Positions 52,676 through 61,756 are shown, numbered from the stretch's first letter. The stretch is DNA of 64,000 bases from Chitinophaga caseinilytica (GCF_038396765.1 NZ_CP150096.1:5191001-5255000), one strand, 5' to 3'. A program made the numbers and translations. Notes: generated by a model not told the origin, from the sequence alone.

Positions 52676-54912
52676 ACAAACAATTACAAACAGTCGCCAT
52701 CCGCCACCAGGCGGTTTACATCCCGGAAACGAGCGCCTGTGTTTCCAAAACACTCCGGGAGCCCGCGGCCAGCCTGGCCGTGAACCTCGCGAAGCTGGGA
52801 TTCAGGATGGACGAGCCCCTCCTCCACCAGGTGAACCAGCTGCCCGCACCGGCCGTACTCGCCGTGTACGATGCTTTCCGCGAAACCCTGCAGGTCAACC
52901 GGAACTGGACGCCCCTCGTGAAAGGATGGGACCAGCCTACCAACGAAAAGCGCTCCCATCACTGGATCACCGCCATCGCCAATATCTTCCGCGAAGATTT
53001 CGAAGGCACGACGCTCGCCTGCGGGCACCTCATCCCCGACCATACGTTCCCCCTCGAGCGTTACAACGGCTGTCCGTTCTGCGGAACGCCGTTCGAAACC
53101 GGTGGAAAGATTTTCACGGGACAAGGCTCAACATACAAACTGCTCACGCTGTGGACGGATGCTTCCATGCAAACCGCGCTCCACGACCTGCTGACCTCCA
53201 AAACCGCGCTGGACGCCACACAGGCAGATTCGCTGCGCATTTTGCTGGCACATTACCCGCTGCCCGACGTGGCCATCGGGATGAAAGAAACCCTCATGCT
53301 CGTGATCTCCGCGCTGGCAGCCGCCGGCAAGGGAAAGGAAGCGGGAAAGTTCCTGCAAGCGCCCGGAGACATCCTGCGATACCTCTGGTTCCGGCATACG
53401 GGGTTCCTGCAGATCGTGCAGCCGTCGGTTATCGTAAAGCGCACAGCGCGGAACCACCTGCACGTAGTGCCCGGTAACAGCAAGGCACAAAAAGCACAGG
53501 CTGCCTCCAAAGCCCGGCTGAAACTGAAGTACGGAAGAAAGGAAGCGCGCATGGTGGCGGGATGGATCAACGACATGCCCCTGTCTGCCGAAAAAGCGGC
53601 GGAACAGATGCACCCGAAAAGGGAAATCTGGGTACGCTACATCCGGGCGCTCCGCCTCGCTGAATTCAGCCACCGGCCGGGCATGGAAAAACTGGCACGG
53701 CTGCTGGACGTTTTTTATCACCGGAAATACGAAGTATGGGCCGGAAAACTGGAACAGGCGCGCATCCGCCACGACGCAGCCACTGCATTCGGTTTGCTGC
53801 AGGAACGCCCCGGGCAATTCGCGCGGGCGCTGTTCTCCAACATGCTGTGGTTCGGGAAAGAAGACACGCTGCAGGCATTCGGGCAAGTGAAGGGACAAGT
53901 GCCCGCACGGTTGCTGCTGACGCTGAACAGCTACGCAGAAAACTACTTCGTGCTGAAAATGCCGCGGGCGGTGAAGCCCCTGGGAGGTACTGCCAAACAA
54001 GTGAAACCCAACCAGCTGCTGGCCCTTTACCCCGACGAACAGCGGGAGGCCATGGCACAGGGGATCGAACAAGTGTTCCTGGAATCGATGTTCGACCGCT
54101 ATGCCGCACAGCCCACCGCGAGCCGCACCCTGTTCATCGACCCGGTATTGCAGATGATGCCGATGCCCGTGGGAGAACGTTCGGAGAACGTGCAAGACCT
54201 CCCGTCTGCCCTTATGGGAACACGCTTTTCCGTTCCGGGCAACCAGGTGCGCCTCTTCATGCAATGGGGGAAAAACCTCCCGGCGCAGCACCTGGACATG
54301 GACCTGAGCGCAGCCATCGTTTACGAAAAGAAAACGGAGATCTGCAACTTCGGAAATCTGAGCATCACCGGCGCGCGACATAGCGGAGACATCCGCGCCA
54401 TCCCGAACTGGAATGGTACCGCGGAGTACATCGATATCGACATCGACGTACTGCAAAAAGCCGGTGCTCGATATGCCGTGTTCACCTGCAACGCCTACAG
54501 CCATGGCGCCATCTCCCCCAACCTCGTGACCGGGTGGATGAACAGCGCACATCGAATGCAGGTGGATGCCGATACCGGAGTGGCTTACGACCCTTCCTGC
54601 GTGGAGCACCAGGTGCGGATCACGCAGTCGCTCACCAAAGGACTCATCTTCGGCGTGCTCGACATGGCCGCCGGCGAGATCATCTGGCTGGAACAGGCGT
54701 TCAACGGGCAAACGGTCCACAGCCTGAACCTGAAGACGCTGCAACTCCAACTGGCAAAGCTCCAGGCGCGGACCACTGTGGGCCGGCTGCTGGAACTGAA
54801 AGCACAGGCTCAGGGGCTGACGATCGTGCAGGAAGCGCAGGATGCCGACGAGGCTTACACAAAAGAATGGGCGCGCAACATCGCCGCCGTAACACAATTA
54901 CTGACCGACTGA
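52672..54912 (+). CDS. RING-like/TerD-domain protein of the MXAN_6230/SCO0854 type
   Basis: The 746-residue cytosolic protein has a zinc RING-like knuckle at LACGHLIPDHTFPLERYNGCPFCG (quoted in part as CGH at 117-119 and CPFC at 134-137). A long alpha-helical, HEAT/TROVE-like middle spans about 150-500. A TerD-like domain covers about 525-690 (HLDMDLSAAIVYEKK, ICNFGNLSITGARHSGDI, AEYIDIDIDVL). The combination matches a family known from Myxococcus and Streptomyces; its biochemical role is unknown, but TerD and RlaP genes recur in predicted RNA-repair and stress-response loci. The leader is A-rich. Two nucleotidyltransferase genes follow after 42 bases, so one operon with the RNA units is likely. 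Confidence 0.8.
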   Translation: MNKQLQTVAIRHQAVYIPETSACVSKTLREPAASLAVNLAKLGFRMDEPLLHQVNQLPAPAVLAVYDAFRETLQVNRNWTPLVKGWDQPTNEKRSHHWITAIANIFREDFEGTTLACGHLIPDHTFPLERYNGCPFCGTPFETGGKIFTGQGSTYKLLTLWTDASMQTALHDLLTSKTALDATQADSLRILLAHYPLPDVAIGMKETLMLVISALAAAGKGKEAGKFLQAPGDILRYLWFRHTGFLQIVQPSVIVKRTARNHLHVVPGNSKAQKAQAASKARLKLKYGRKEARMVAGWINDMPLSAEKAAEQMHPKREIWVRYIRALRLAEFSHRPGMEKLARLLDVFYHRKYEVWAGKLEQARIRHDAATAFGLLQERPGQFARALFSNMLWFGKEDTLQAFGQVKGQVPARLLLTLNSYAENYFVLKMPRAVKPLGGTAKQVKPNQLLALYPDEQREAMAQGIEQVFLESMFDRYAAQPTASRTLFIDPVLQMMPMPVGERSENVQDLPSALMGTRFSVPGNQVRLFMQWGKNLPAQHLDMDLSAAIVYEKKTEICNFGNLSITGARHSGDIRAIPNWNGTAEYIDIDIDVLQKAGARYAVFTCNAYSHGAISPNLVTGWMNSAHRMQVDADTGVAYDPSCVEHQVRITQSLTKGLIFGVLDMAAGEIIWLEQAFNGQTVHSLNLKTLQLQLAKLQARTTVGRLLELKAQAQGLTIVQEAQDADEAYTKEWARNIAAVTQLLTD

Positions 54913-54954
54913 CGACGCCCTTCGGGGCATCGCCGGCCTTACATCCATAACCCA

Positions 54955-55704
54955 ATGAGACAACAAATAACGACATCGCTGCAATCCCTCGCGGCTGCCC
55001 ACCAGGTGAAAATACTCTTCGCCTGCGAATCGGGCAGCCGGGCCTGGGGGTTCCCATCGCCGGACAGCGATTACGACGCAAGATTCATATACGTTCAAAA
55101 GCCGGAAGCCTACCTTTCGCTCAGCGACGCCAAAGAGCATTTGTCGCTGCCGCTGACCAGCGAGCTGGACGTATGCGGATGGGACCTCCGCAAGGCGCTG
55201 CGCCTGCTGTACAAATCGAACTGCACGCCTTTCGAGTGGCTGCAATCGCCGGTGGTGTACATGGAGCGGGAAGGTTTCCGCGAAAGCATGACAGACCTGC
55301 TCCCGCTGTATTTCAATGGCCGCAGGCAGATACATCACTATCTCGGCATCGCGCAGGGCGCGCTTGCCACGATGCAGGGAAAGCAGATAGGCGTCAAGAA
55401 ACTGTTCTATGTATTGCGCCCGCTGCTCGCCGCCAACTGGATAGCGACAAAGGGCGCATATCCGCCCATGACCCTGCAGCCCTTGCTGGAACTCGCTCCT
55501 GCCAGCATACAGCGGATAGTGGATGATTTGATACGATGGAAAACGGAAGCCGTGGAAAGTGCGCCGGTGGAAGTTCCCGGAGAACTGATGCAATTTATGA
55601 CCGAACGTATGCGATCGCTTGCGGAAGCGGCATCTTCCGAAAACAGGATGTCCATATCCACCGCGCCGCTGGACGCGTACTTCCAAAAAATGCTGTCATG
55701 TTAG
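54955..55704 (+). CDS. RlaP-type nucleotidyltransferase (DNA polymerase beta superfamily), copy 1
   Basis: The 249-residue protein has the nucleotidyltransferase core FACESGSRAWGFPSPDSDYDARFIYV (in part: GSRAWG and DSDYD at about residues 24-37). The GS and DxD residues bind metal and NTP. The remainder (DVCGWDLRKALRLLYKSNCTPFEWLQSP) is typical of the PF10127 family, called RlaP because members sit beside RNA ligases. It would add nucleotides to an RNA end, perhaps healing cleaved tRNA or rRNA. Its stop overlaps the next gene's ATG by 7 bases. Confidence 0.85.
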   Translation: MRQQITTSLQSLAAAHQVKILFACESGSRAWGFPSPDSDYDARFIYVQKPEAYLSLSDAKEHLSLPLTSELDVCGWDLRKALRLLYKSNCTPFEWLQSPVVYMEREGFRESMTDLLPLYFNGRRQIHHYLGIAQGALATMQGKQIGVKKLFYVLRPLLAANWIATKGAYPPMTLQPLLELAPASIQRIVDDLIRWKTEAVESAPVEVPGELMQFMTERMRSLAEAASSENRMSISTAPLDAYFQKMLSC

Positions 55705-56765
55705 ACATAGCTTACCTGAAAGCGAATGGCCTCGTGCTTTTCGAAGCCCTGAGCGGCAGCCGGGCTTATGGGCTGGACACGCCGTCGTCCGACACCGATG
55801 TGAAAGGCGTGTTTTTCCTGCCGCGGCATATGTTCTTTTCGGGGGAATATGTGCCACAGGTGGCCAACGCTTCGAACGACGTCGTGTATTACGAACTGGG
55901 GCGGTTCGTGGAGCTGTTGTGCAAGAACAATCCCAACATGCTGGAATTGCTCTGCACGCCGGCACCTGCGGTAAATTTCCGGCACCCGTTGATGGACGCG
56001 TTCCCGGTGGAAATGTTCCTGTCGAAACTGGCGGAAGAAACCTTCGCCGGGTATGCCTGGTCGCAGATCGGAAAAGCGAAGGGACTGAACAAGAAGATCA
56101 ACAACCCCGAGCCCGAAACGCGCAAAACCCCGATGGACTGCTGTTACGTGACGGCAGGAGGCAAAACGGTATCGCTGGCGGCCTGGTTGAGGGCCACGCG
56201 CAGGCGCCCGGAATATTGCGGCCTCACGGCGATGCCGCACACCAAAGGCCTGTACGCCCTGTATTACGATGAAGCTGCGGGATACCGGGGGATCGTTTCC
56301 GGTGCGGATAGCGATGATGTGCATTGCTCACCCGTGGCAAAGGGAACGGCGCCGGAAGCGTACCTTTTCTTCAACCAGGAAGCGTATTCCGCACATTGCC
56401 GGTCTTACGCCGCGTATTGGAAATGGGTGGGCGAGCGTAACGAAGCGCGGTTCACCGGCAACCAGGCGCACGGCAAAGGGTTCGATGCCAAGAACATGAT
56501 GCACACCACCCGGCTGTTGCGCATGGCGCATGAACTGTTTACCGAAGGCGAACTGCGGGTATGGCGGCGCGACCGGGAAGAACTGCTCGCCATCAAGCGC
56601 GGGGAACGGGATTATGATGATTTGCTCCGGGACGCGGAAACGCTCATGGCAGCCATCGCGTCCGCCGCGCGGAAGAGCCCGCTACCCGATAAGCCCGATC
56701 CCGGCGCCGCGCGAAATGCCCTGGCGGCCGTGCGCGAAAAACTGTATTACCCTGCTGTTCTCTGA
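55698..56765 (+). CDS. RlaP-type nucleotidyltransferase (DNA polymerase beta superfamily), copy 2
   Basis: The start is ATG 55698 (MLDIAYLKANGLVLFEALSG), 355 residues; the open frame upstream to 55536 overlaps copy 1 out of frame and is not protein-like. The core is GSRAYGLDTPSSDTDVKGVFFLP (in part: GSRAYG and SSDTD), followed by YYELGRFVELLCKNNPNMLELL and a C-terminal helical region with NQAHGKGFDAKNMMHTTRLLRMAHE, conserved in this family. It is about 100 residues longer than copy 1 and clearly diverged, so the pair probably has different ends or substrates, or forms a heterodimer. Confidence 0.87.
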   Translation: MLDIAYLKANGLVLFEALSGSRAYGLDTPSSDTDVKGVFFLPRHMFFSGEYVPQVANASNDVVYYELGRFVELLCKNNPNMLELLCTPAPAVNFRHPLMDAFPVEMFLSKLAEETFAGYAWSQIGKAKGLNKKINNPEPETRKTPMDCCYVTAGGKTVSLAAWLRATRRRPEYCGLTAMPHTKGLYALYYDEAAGYRGIVSGADSDDVHCSPVAKGTAPEAYLFFNQEAYSAHCRSYAAYWKWVGERNEARFTGNQAHGKGFDAKNMMHTTRLLRMAHELFTEGELRVWRRDREELLAIKRGERDYDDLLRDAETLMAAIASAARKSPLPDKPDPGAARNALAAVREKLYYPAVL

Positions 56766-56769
56766 TAAG

Positions 56770-56786
56770 GGCGGGCCTGGCCCGCC
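56770..56786 (+). terminator. GC hairpin after the RlaP pair
   Basis: GGCGGGCC and GGCCCGCC form an 8-bp stem around a single T (in practice 7 bp with loop CTG), five bases after the stop. There is no T run, so it may be an mRNA 3'-end stabiliser rather than a rho-independent terminator. Confidence 0.5.
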
Positions 56787-56957
56787 GATTGTTGCCCTAT
56801 ACCAAAACGGAATGCCCCGCCCCTGAAAAGGCGGGCTTCCGGATTTCGGGAGTTCCCCGGAGAAAATATCCTGCATCGGTCATGGATGGGCGCTTCAGGC
56901 TTCCCGCTTCCGTCTGTTTTGTTTATTCAATGAACGGATGCTATCTTTCCTATCCCT

Positions 56958-57530
56958 ATGTCTACGAATAACAAAGAATTGAGCATTGCCGGCCTCCTGC
57001 TTCTCCTCGGAATTCTCGGCCTGTATTTTACCATTTCCGATCGCAGCGAAAGATTTTTCCTCGGCGGGGAAACGGAGAAAATTACGATCGAGTTGATCGA
57101 CATATCGAATTATTATACCGGTAAAAGAGGGACATTGTCAGGTAAAACCCTCCTCAGTGCGCAATACCGGAACAAATTACGGGTGGCGCACGGTGCATGG
57201 GAAGCTTTGCAAGAATACCGCGATCTGGATTTCCTGAAGGCTGGCGATACCCTGGAGTTACAGGTCCCTGTTTCGCAATACCAGGAACTGAAACAATATT
57301 CCAATCCCGGAGCCGTAAGGGTTGTGGGTATCCGCTATAAAGGCGTGACTTATCTCACGCCCGAATCCGTCGAACAAGCCGAATCGGGCACATTCTGGCT
57401 ATACATCTTAGGCTACTCAACCTGCGGGATCACCGGCCTGGTGTTGTGGATAGTGAACCGGCGGAAAAAACACGCTGCTACGCAGGGTGAACTTATCGTT
57501 GCTCCCCTCGATGCTGAAAATCTTCCGTAA
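56958..57530 (+). CDS. two-helix membrane protein of unknown function
   Basis: The 190-residue protein has hydrophobic helices at about 9-26 (IAGLLLLLGILGLYFTI) and 148-166 (WLYILGYSTCGITGLVLWIV) with a periplasmic beta-rich region between, a DUF3592-like layout. KKHAATQGELIVAPLDAENLP forms the C-terminal tail. I do not recognise a family. The next membrane gene starts 10 bases after its stop. Confidence 0.7.
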   Translation: MSTNNKELSIAGLLLLLGILGLYFTISDRSERFFLGGETEKITIELIDISNYYTGKRGTLSGKTLLSAQYRNKLRVAHGAWEALQEYRDLDFLKAGDTLELQVPVSQYQELKQYSNPGAVRVVGIRYKGVTYLTPESVEQAESGTFWLYILGYSTCGITGLVLWIVNRRKKHAATQGELIVAPLDAENLP

Positions 57531-57540
57531 CTTCCGATCG

Positions 57541-58071
57541 ATGACAAAATCGCCCGGCATGAAAACCCACATCCTCAACCAGCTCATCAACTTTTTCTGG
57601 ATGGCACTGTGCTGTACTCCCCTGCTCTGGTACTGGCTCCTGGCCGGATGGGACGTTTGGGCCTGGATATTTATCACCGTTTCATGCGTGATGGGCCTGC
57701 TGCCCCGCCCATTGCTGCGATGGACGCAATTGGCCACCACGCGCCGGGGATTCGAGAAACTGGGCGTCAAAACCATCCGGAAACTCACGCAAAACGGCGA
57801 CTGGGCCAATGCCGCCACCCGCAATACCGGCAACACCGTCGTCAACCTCACCGGTGCGGAAAAATACCGCGCCACCATCAACATGTACGAACGTTTCCAC
57901 CTCATCTGCGGCTTCTTTTTCCTCTTTTCCGGTCTGCACGCTTTTACGTTTGGCCATTGGATGCTGGGAGTGCTTATCCTTGCCGCTAATCTTGTTTTTA
58001 ATGTAGCGGCCATTATCCTGCAACAGTATAACAGGATGCGGATCGATCGGTTAACCCGTGAAGTGCTGTAG
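57541..58071 (+). CDS. CrtO-like membrane acyltransferase-family protein
   Basis: The start is ATG 57541 (or 57559), 176 residues; an earlier ATG at 57487 overlaps the upstream gene. Four hydrophobic helices flank a conserved block YERFHLICGFFFLFSGLH ... FNVAAIILQQYNRMRI (quoted in part), which resembles glycosyl-4,4'-diaponeurosporenoate acyltransferase (CrtO) proteins. It would act at the membrane on a glycolipid or carotenoid. No carotenoid genes are nearby. Assignment is by motif only. Confidence 0.6.
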   Translation: MTKSPGMKTHILNQLINFFWMALCCTPLLWYWLLAGWDVWAWIFITVSCVMGLLPRPLLRWTQLATTRRGFEKLGVKTIRKLTQNGDWANAATRNTGNTVVNLTGAEKYRATINMYERFHLICGFFFLFSGLHAFTFGHWMLGVLILAANLVFNVAAIILQQYNRMRIDRLTREVL

Positions 58072-58101
58072 TGTCACGGTCAGGCCTATGTCCTAAACAA
58101 G

Positions 58102-58125
58102 AAAACCTGCGCGGGCGCAGGTTTT
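58102..58125. terminator. bidirectional rho-independent terminator
   Basis: AAAACCTGCGC and GCGCAGGTTTT form a perfect 11-bp stem with a 2-base loop, between the convergent CrtO-like and GH110-like genes. A-rich and T-rich arms allow use in both directions. Confidence 0.9.
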
Positions 58126-58145
58126 CAGCAGCATATCAAATTCAT

Positions 58146-59915
58146 TTATTTCGACACCGAGATTTTCCCGAAACCCTTTTCCGTATTCTTCTCCACTTTC
58201 ACATTGGCGCAATCTTCCAGCCGGATGTTGGCCCTGGCTTCGCCGGAAGGCCGGAAATCCGTGCGGATGATGCGGTTATGGGTGAAGGAAAGCCCATCGG
58301 TACTGCGCGCGAACAGCACCGGATAATCGTATTGTAAAAAGGTATTGTCGTAAATCCGGATGTTCCGGTGTACGAAGTTCCCCGGCGCCGCCTTCTTCAC
58401 TTCGGGCTCGATGGCGATGGTATAATTGTGGCCACCGCTGTTGTAGGCGCATTCCTGGAAGGTATTGCCGCGGATAGTCACGTCCGTGACGGGGCCGGAT
58501 TCGAACCAGCCGGAAGCATCGTCTGCGATGAGGATCGCATGCATGCCGGTGCGGAAAAAGACGTTGTTTTCGATGAGGACTTTCCGGCGGGTGGTGACGA
58601 GCAATCCCCGCGTGTTCGTTCCCTCGAAACGGCAGTTCCGTACGGTGAGCGCAGGCGTCCAGGTCACGTTTTCCAACGCGTCGCCTTTCCTGACGCCGGT
58701 CACGTCTTTCGTGAATTCCACTTCCATTTCCCTTTCAGAAACCAGTTTGGCGGACTTTACTATCGGATACGCATATATTTTCAGGGAAGCGGCGTCGAGC
58801 AGCGCGGTGCTGTCTCCGGCGAAGAATGCCTCCATGCCGTAGGTCTGCGCGTGGCCGAAACGGATCTTTAGTTTACGGGGGCTTATTACTTCCTGTACGA
58901 TGAGATGCGTGCCATGCACATTCACCGGATCGTCGTGCGCGCCGTTGAAGCGGCAATTTTCGATCGTGATCTGGCCGCGGCAGCCGGAAAAATGCATGCA
59001 GTCCGCAAACGCGGCGATGCGCCGGCCATTGTCGCGCGGGATAACGAAAACGCTGTCGTACGACAGGTTCTCCGAAAACTGCGCCACGATGCCGAGGCCG
59101 TGCATGTAATGCATCCGCACATCGTGCAGACGCACGTTTTCCGACCGGTTGATGAAAGCGCCCACGTGGTCGCGGATCGGGTCGCGGACGGACAGCACAT
59201 CTCCCGGAACGAATTTCCTGTTCCTGAAATTGCCACTGAAACGCACGCTGAGCGGCCCTGTACGCAGGGCTTTGCTCCGGTCGAACGGCGCCCAGTTGTC
59301 GTACCAGTTCGTACTATCGGCCGTATGCACCCTGATGGCGTGGAAATGTTTCATCCCCCAGCCTTCTCCATACCATTGGAATTTACCGTCGCGGATGTCG
59401 AAACGGGAATCGGGATGGATGGCGGTTTCCACGGTCGAATCGCTGGCGGAAACGATGGTGAGTTCCGACATGCTGGGCCTTTCGAAATCCATCCGGATGC
59501 CCCTGATCGTGAAGTTGCGGCAATGGTCGGCCACCCAGGTGATCATTTTTCCGTGGAACACCAGCAGCGCACCGTTCCCTACGAGCGTGAAATTGTCCAT
59601 GTTCTCGAACAGCAGTCCGGTTTTCTTCATTTTGGACGGGCATTCTGTTTCGGAAGAGGTATTGGAGATGAAATATTCCCTTTCGGCGGCGTGTTCGGGC
59701 CAGATGTCGTACCGCCCCGGTTCCAGCACCAGCACGGCCGCTTTTTTCTCCTTGCATGCCGCAATGGCCCGCTGGATAGCCGGCAGGGCGTCTTCATACG
59801 TGCCGGGCCGCGCCCCGAAATCCGCTGCGCGAATGGTGTCGCCCGGAGCGGCGGCTGTTGCAGAGATCGTGCCGGCCAGAATGGCGGCCATTGCACAGGT
59901 AGTTTTGAGTAGCAT
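58146..59915 (-). CDS. GH110-like alpha-1,3-galactosidase (right-handed beta-helix)
   Basis: The start is ATG 59915 (MLLKTTCAMAAILAGTISATA), giving a signal peptide and 589 residues. Upstream in-frame codons to 60026 lack one. The mature protein begins TIRAADFGARPGTYEDALPAIQRAIAAC, the entry turn of a pectate-lyase-like beta-helix. It has the blocks HFSGCRGQITIENCRFNGAHDDPVNVHG and HNRIIR-type repeats of GH110 enzymes, which remove alpha-1,3-linked galactose, for example from blood-group B type glycans. It is monocistronic, with terminators at both ends. GH110 placement is by recognised motif spacing, not by a search. Confidence 0.75.
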   Translation of the reverse strand: MLLKTTCAMAAILAGTISATAAAPGDTIRAADFGARPGTYEDALPAIQRAIAACKEKKAAVLVLEPGRYDIWPEHAAEREYFISNTSSETECPSKMKKTGLLFENMDNFTLVGNGALLVFHGKMITWVADHCRNFTIRGIRMDFERPSMSELTIVSASDSTVETAIHPDSRFDIRDGKFQWYGEGWGMKHFHAIRVHTADSTNWYDNWAPFDRSKALRTGPLSVRFSGNFRNRKFVPGDVLSVRDPIRDHVGAFINRSENVRLHDVRMHYMHGLGIVAQFSENLSYDSVFVIPRDNGRRIAAFADCMHFSGCRGQITIENCRFNGAHDDPVNVHGTHLIVQEVISPRKLKIRFGHAQTYGMEAFFAGDSTALLDAASLKIYAYPIVKSAKLVSEREMEVEFTKDVTGVRKGDALENVTWTPALTVRNCRFEGTNTRGLLVTTRRKVLIENNVFFRTGMHAILIADDASGWFESGPVTDVTIRGNTFQECAYNSGGHNYTIAIEPEVKKAAPGNFVHRNIRIYDNTFLQYDYPVLFARSTDGLSFTHNRIIRTDFRPSGEARANIRLEDCANVKVEKNTEKGFGKISVSK

Positions 59916-60096
59916 TATCCCAACTTTATCGTTATCCAAATTCGCGTGGAAAGGCGCCGTTCCGGGAGGAAGCGGCGCACCGGCCCTATAGATGTCCAAT
60001 GTACACTTAATGTGCCGGTCTTCCAATCCCGGGAGAATATTCCGCCAGCAAATCGGAAAAAAGTATTATGAAACCGTTTGCAATCCAGGGGAAGAA

Positions 60097-60121
60097 AAAA
60101 CCTGCAATCCATGCAGGTTTT
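60097..60121 (-). terminator. rho-independent terminator downstream of the hydrolase gene
   Basis: AAAACCTGCA and TGCAGGTTTT form a 10-bp stem with a 5-base loop, 37 bases after the stop of the leftward hydrolase gene. The interval 59916-60096 would carry the GH110-like gene's promoter; none is clear. Confidence 0.88.
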
Positions 60122-60158
60122 CAAAAGGAAGGTACAATTTGTTCAGCTACAGCCGGGC

Positions 60159-60980
60159 TTATGATCTGATCCAGTTCAAAAGGTCTTTATTGATCGTTTC
60201 CGCTTCCGTGGTGGGCATGCCGTGCGGGAAACCGTCGTACGAGATGAGCGTTCCGTTTTTGGCCAGTTTCGCGGACTTGGGAGCGGAGTTTTCGTAAGGC
60301 ACGATCTGGTCGTCTTTCCCGTGCATGACCAGCACCGGTACGTCTACCCCTTTCAGGTCTTCGGTGAAATCCGTTTCGGAGAAAGCCTTCACGCAATCCA
60401 CATGCGCCTTGATGGAGCCCATCATCCCCTGGCGCCACCAGTTGTCCTGGATGCCCTGGGAGATTTTCGCGCCGGGGCGGTTGTAGCCGTAGAACGGGAA
60501 GGTGATGTCCTGGTAATATTGTGCCCGGTGCTTGGCCGTGTTGGTGCGGATCTCGTCGAACACCGCGATATCCACGCCGCCCGGGTTGGTGGCTGATTTC
60601 ACCATGATGGGCGGAACGGCGCTGATGAGCACCACGCGCGCTACGCGGCCTTTCCCGAATTTATGGGCATAATGGATCGCTTCCCCGCCGCCGGTGGAAT
60701 GGCCGACGTGGATGGCGTCTTTGAGGTCGAGGGCTTTTGCCAGTTCCGATACGTCTTCGGCGTAGGTGTCCATGTCATGGCCGTGCGCTACCTGGGAAGA
60801 CCGGCCGTGCCCGCGCCTGTCGTGCGCGATCACGCGGTAGCCCTGCTCGAGGAAGAAGAACATTTGTGCGTCCCAGTCATCGGCAGACAGCGGCCATCCG
60901 TGATGGAACACGATCGGCTGGCCCTTCCCCCAATCCTTGTAATACATTTCGGTTCCGTCTCTTAATGTGATCTTACTCAT
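60159..60980 (-). CDS. alpha/beta-hydrolase of the cofactor-free haloperoxidase type
   Basis: The start is ATG 60980 (MSKITLRDGTEMYYKDWGKG), 273 residues; codons upstream to 61169 are low-complexity Arg-rich and not credible. The motifs are PIVFHHGWPLSADDWDAQM (oxyanion hole), nucleophile GHSTGGG, acid in VMHGKDDQIVP, and base in GFPHGMP. This set is the signature of non-heme chloroperoxidases, often esterases or perhydrolases in practice. It is cytosolic and monocistronic. Confidence 0.92.
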   Translation of the reverse strand: MSKITLRDGTEMYYKDWGKGQPIVFHHGWPLSADDWDAQMFFFLEQGYRVIAHDRRGHGRSSQVAHGHDMDTYAEDVSELAKALDLKDAIHVGHSTGGGEAIHYAHKFGKGRVARVVLISAVPPIMVKSATNPGGVDIAVFDEIRTNTAKHRAQYYQDITFPFYGYNRPGAKISQGIQDNWWRQGMMGSIKAHVDCVKAFSETDFTEDLKGVDVPVLVMHGKDDQIVPYENSAPKSAKLAKNGTLISYDGFPHGMPTTEAETINKDLLNWIRS

Positions 60981-61196
60981 TTGGGTGCGTTTTTTTAGCG
61001 TTAAAGAAATAATGCTTTGTTCCACCAATCTACGTATCAATTCCATGCGAGCGCGCCGCCGGCCGCATTCCGACATCAGTTTGCAGGTTCCGGGCAACGG
61101 CGCGCGACCGTTCAGCTGTAAATCCCCTAACAACCAACGCCTGCACGTTGTTCGTCGCCCCTGCCCCAAACCTGAAAATTAACCCGCACGTAACGG

Positions 61197-61227
61197 AAAC
61201 GGGCCCCGTTGCAACGGGGCCCGTTTT
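61197..61227 (-). terminator. rho-independent terminator downstream of the small secreted protein gene
   Basis: AAACGGGCCCCGTT and AACGGGGCCCGTTT form a perfect 14-bp stem with loop GC, between two leftward genes. It ends the transcript of the gene at 61266-61661. Confidence 0.9.
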
Positions 61228-61265
61228 GTCTGCGACTGTAAACTGCTTTGCGCAGGCGGGTAAGA

Positions 61266-61661
61266 TTACAAGCTACCGTACCAGCCCTGGAGCGTCAGGT
61301 AGTTATAGATTTGTCTCGCTTTGAAACGCATGGGCGTACCATTCACGGTGCCGGTCCATTCTTCGATCGTTTCGAGGCCGTCGAAGGAATGACTGGTGCT
61401 GGTGGCGGTCATCAGGTAACCGTCAACCGTAATATAGTCGGGCGAAAGCGGGTTGCCGTACACGACCATCGTGGCGGAACCGCCGGTGTTCAGGGCAACG
61501 GTATAGCTGGCCGGGGCGGGCGAATGCGGGTAATCGTCCCAGGTTTTGAAGCCGTACACCTGGCTGAAGACTTTCGCTACGGCAGCGTTAGCCTGGGAGA
61601 TGTTGAATGCGGGCGCAAATGCGATGAAACAAAACAGGGTGCAAAGAAGGATTTTTTTCAT
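61266..61661 (-). CDS. small secreted protein of unknown function
   Basis: The start is ATG 61661 (MKKILLCTLFCFIAFAPAFNISQANA), 131 residues with a clear signal peptide. The mature 105 residues are beta-rich with many aromatic and Thr residues (WDDYPHSPAPASYTVALNTGGSATMVVYG) and no Cys. It looks like a single small beta domain. I do not recognise the family. Two terminators isolate it. Confidence 0.72.
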   Translation of the reverse strand: MKKILLCTLFCFIAFAPAFNISQANAAVAKVFSQVYGFKTWDDYPHSPAPASYTVALNTGGSATMVVYGNPLSPDYITVDGYLMTATSTSHSFDGLETIEEWTGTVNGTPMRFKARQIYNYLTLQGWYGSL

Positions 61662-61756
61662 GGGTTTTAATTTTCTGGAAGTGAATAATGAGGAATTAAA
61701 GCCCACGCAAAGCAGCGTTCAAGCCGTAGTCCGACAGGGTGATGGCGGGAAAAGAG

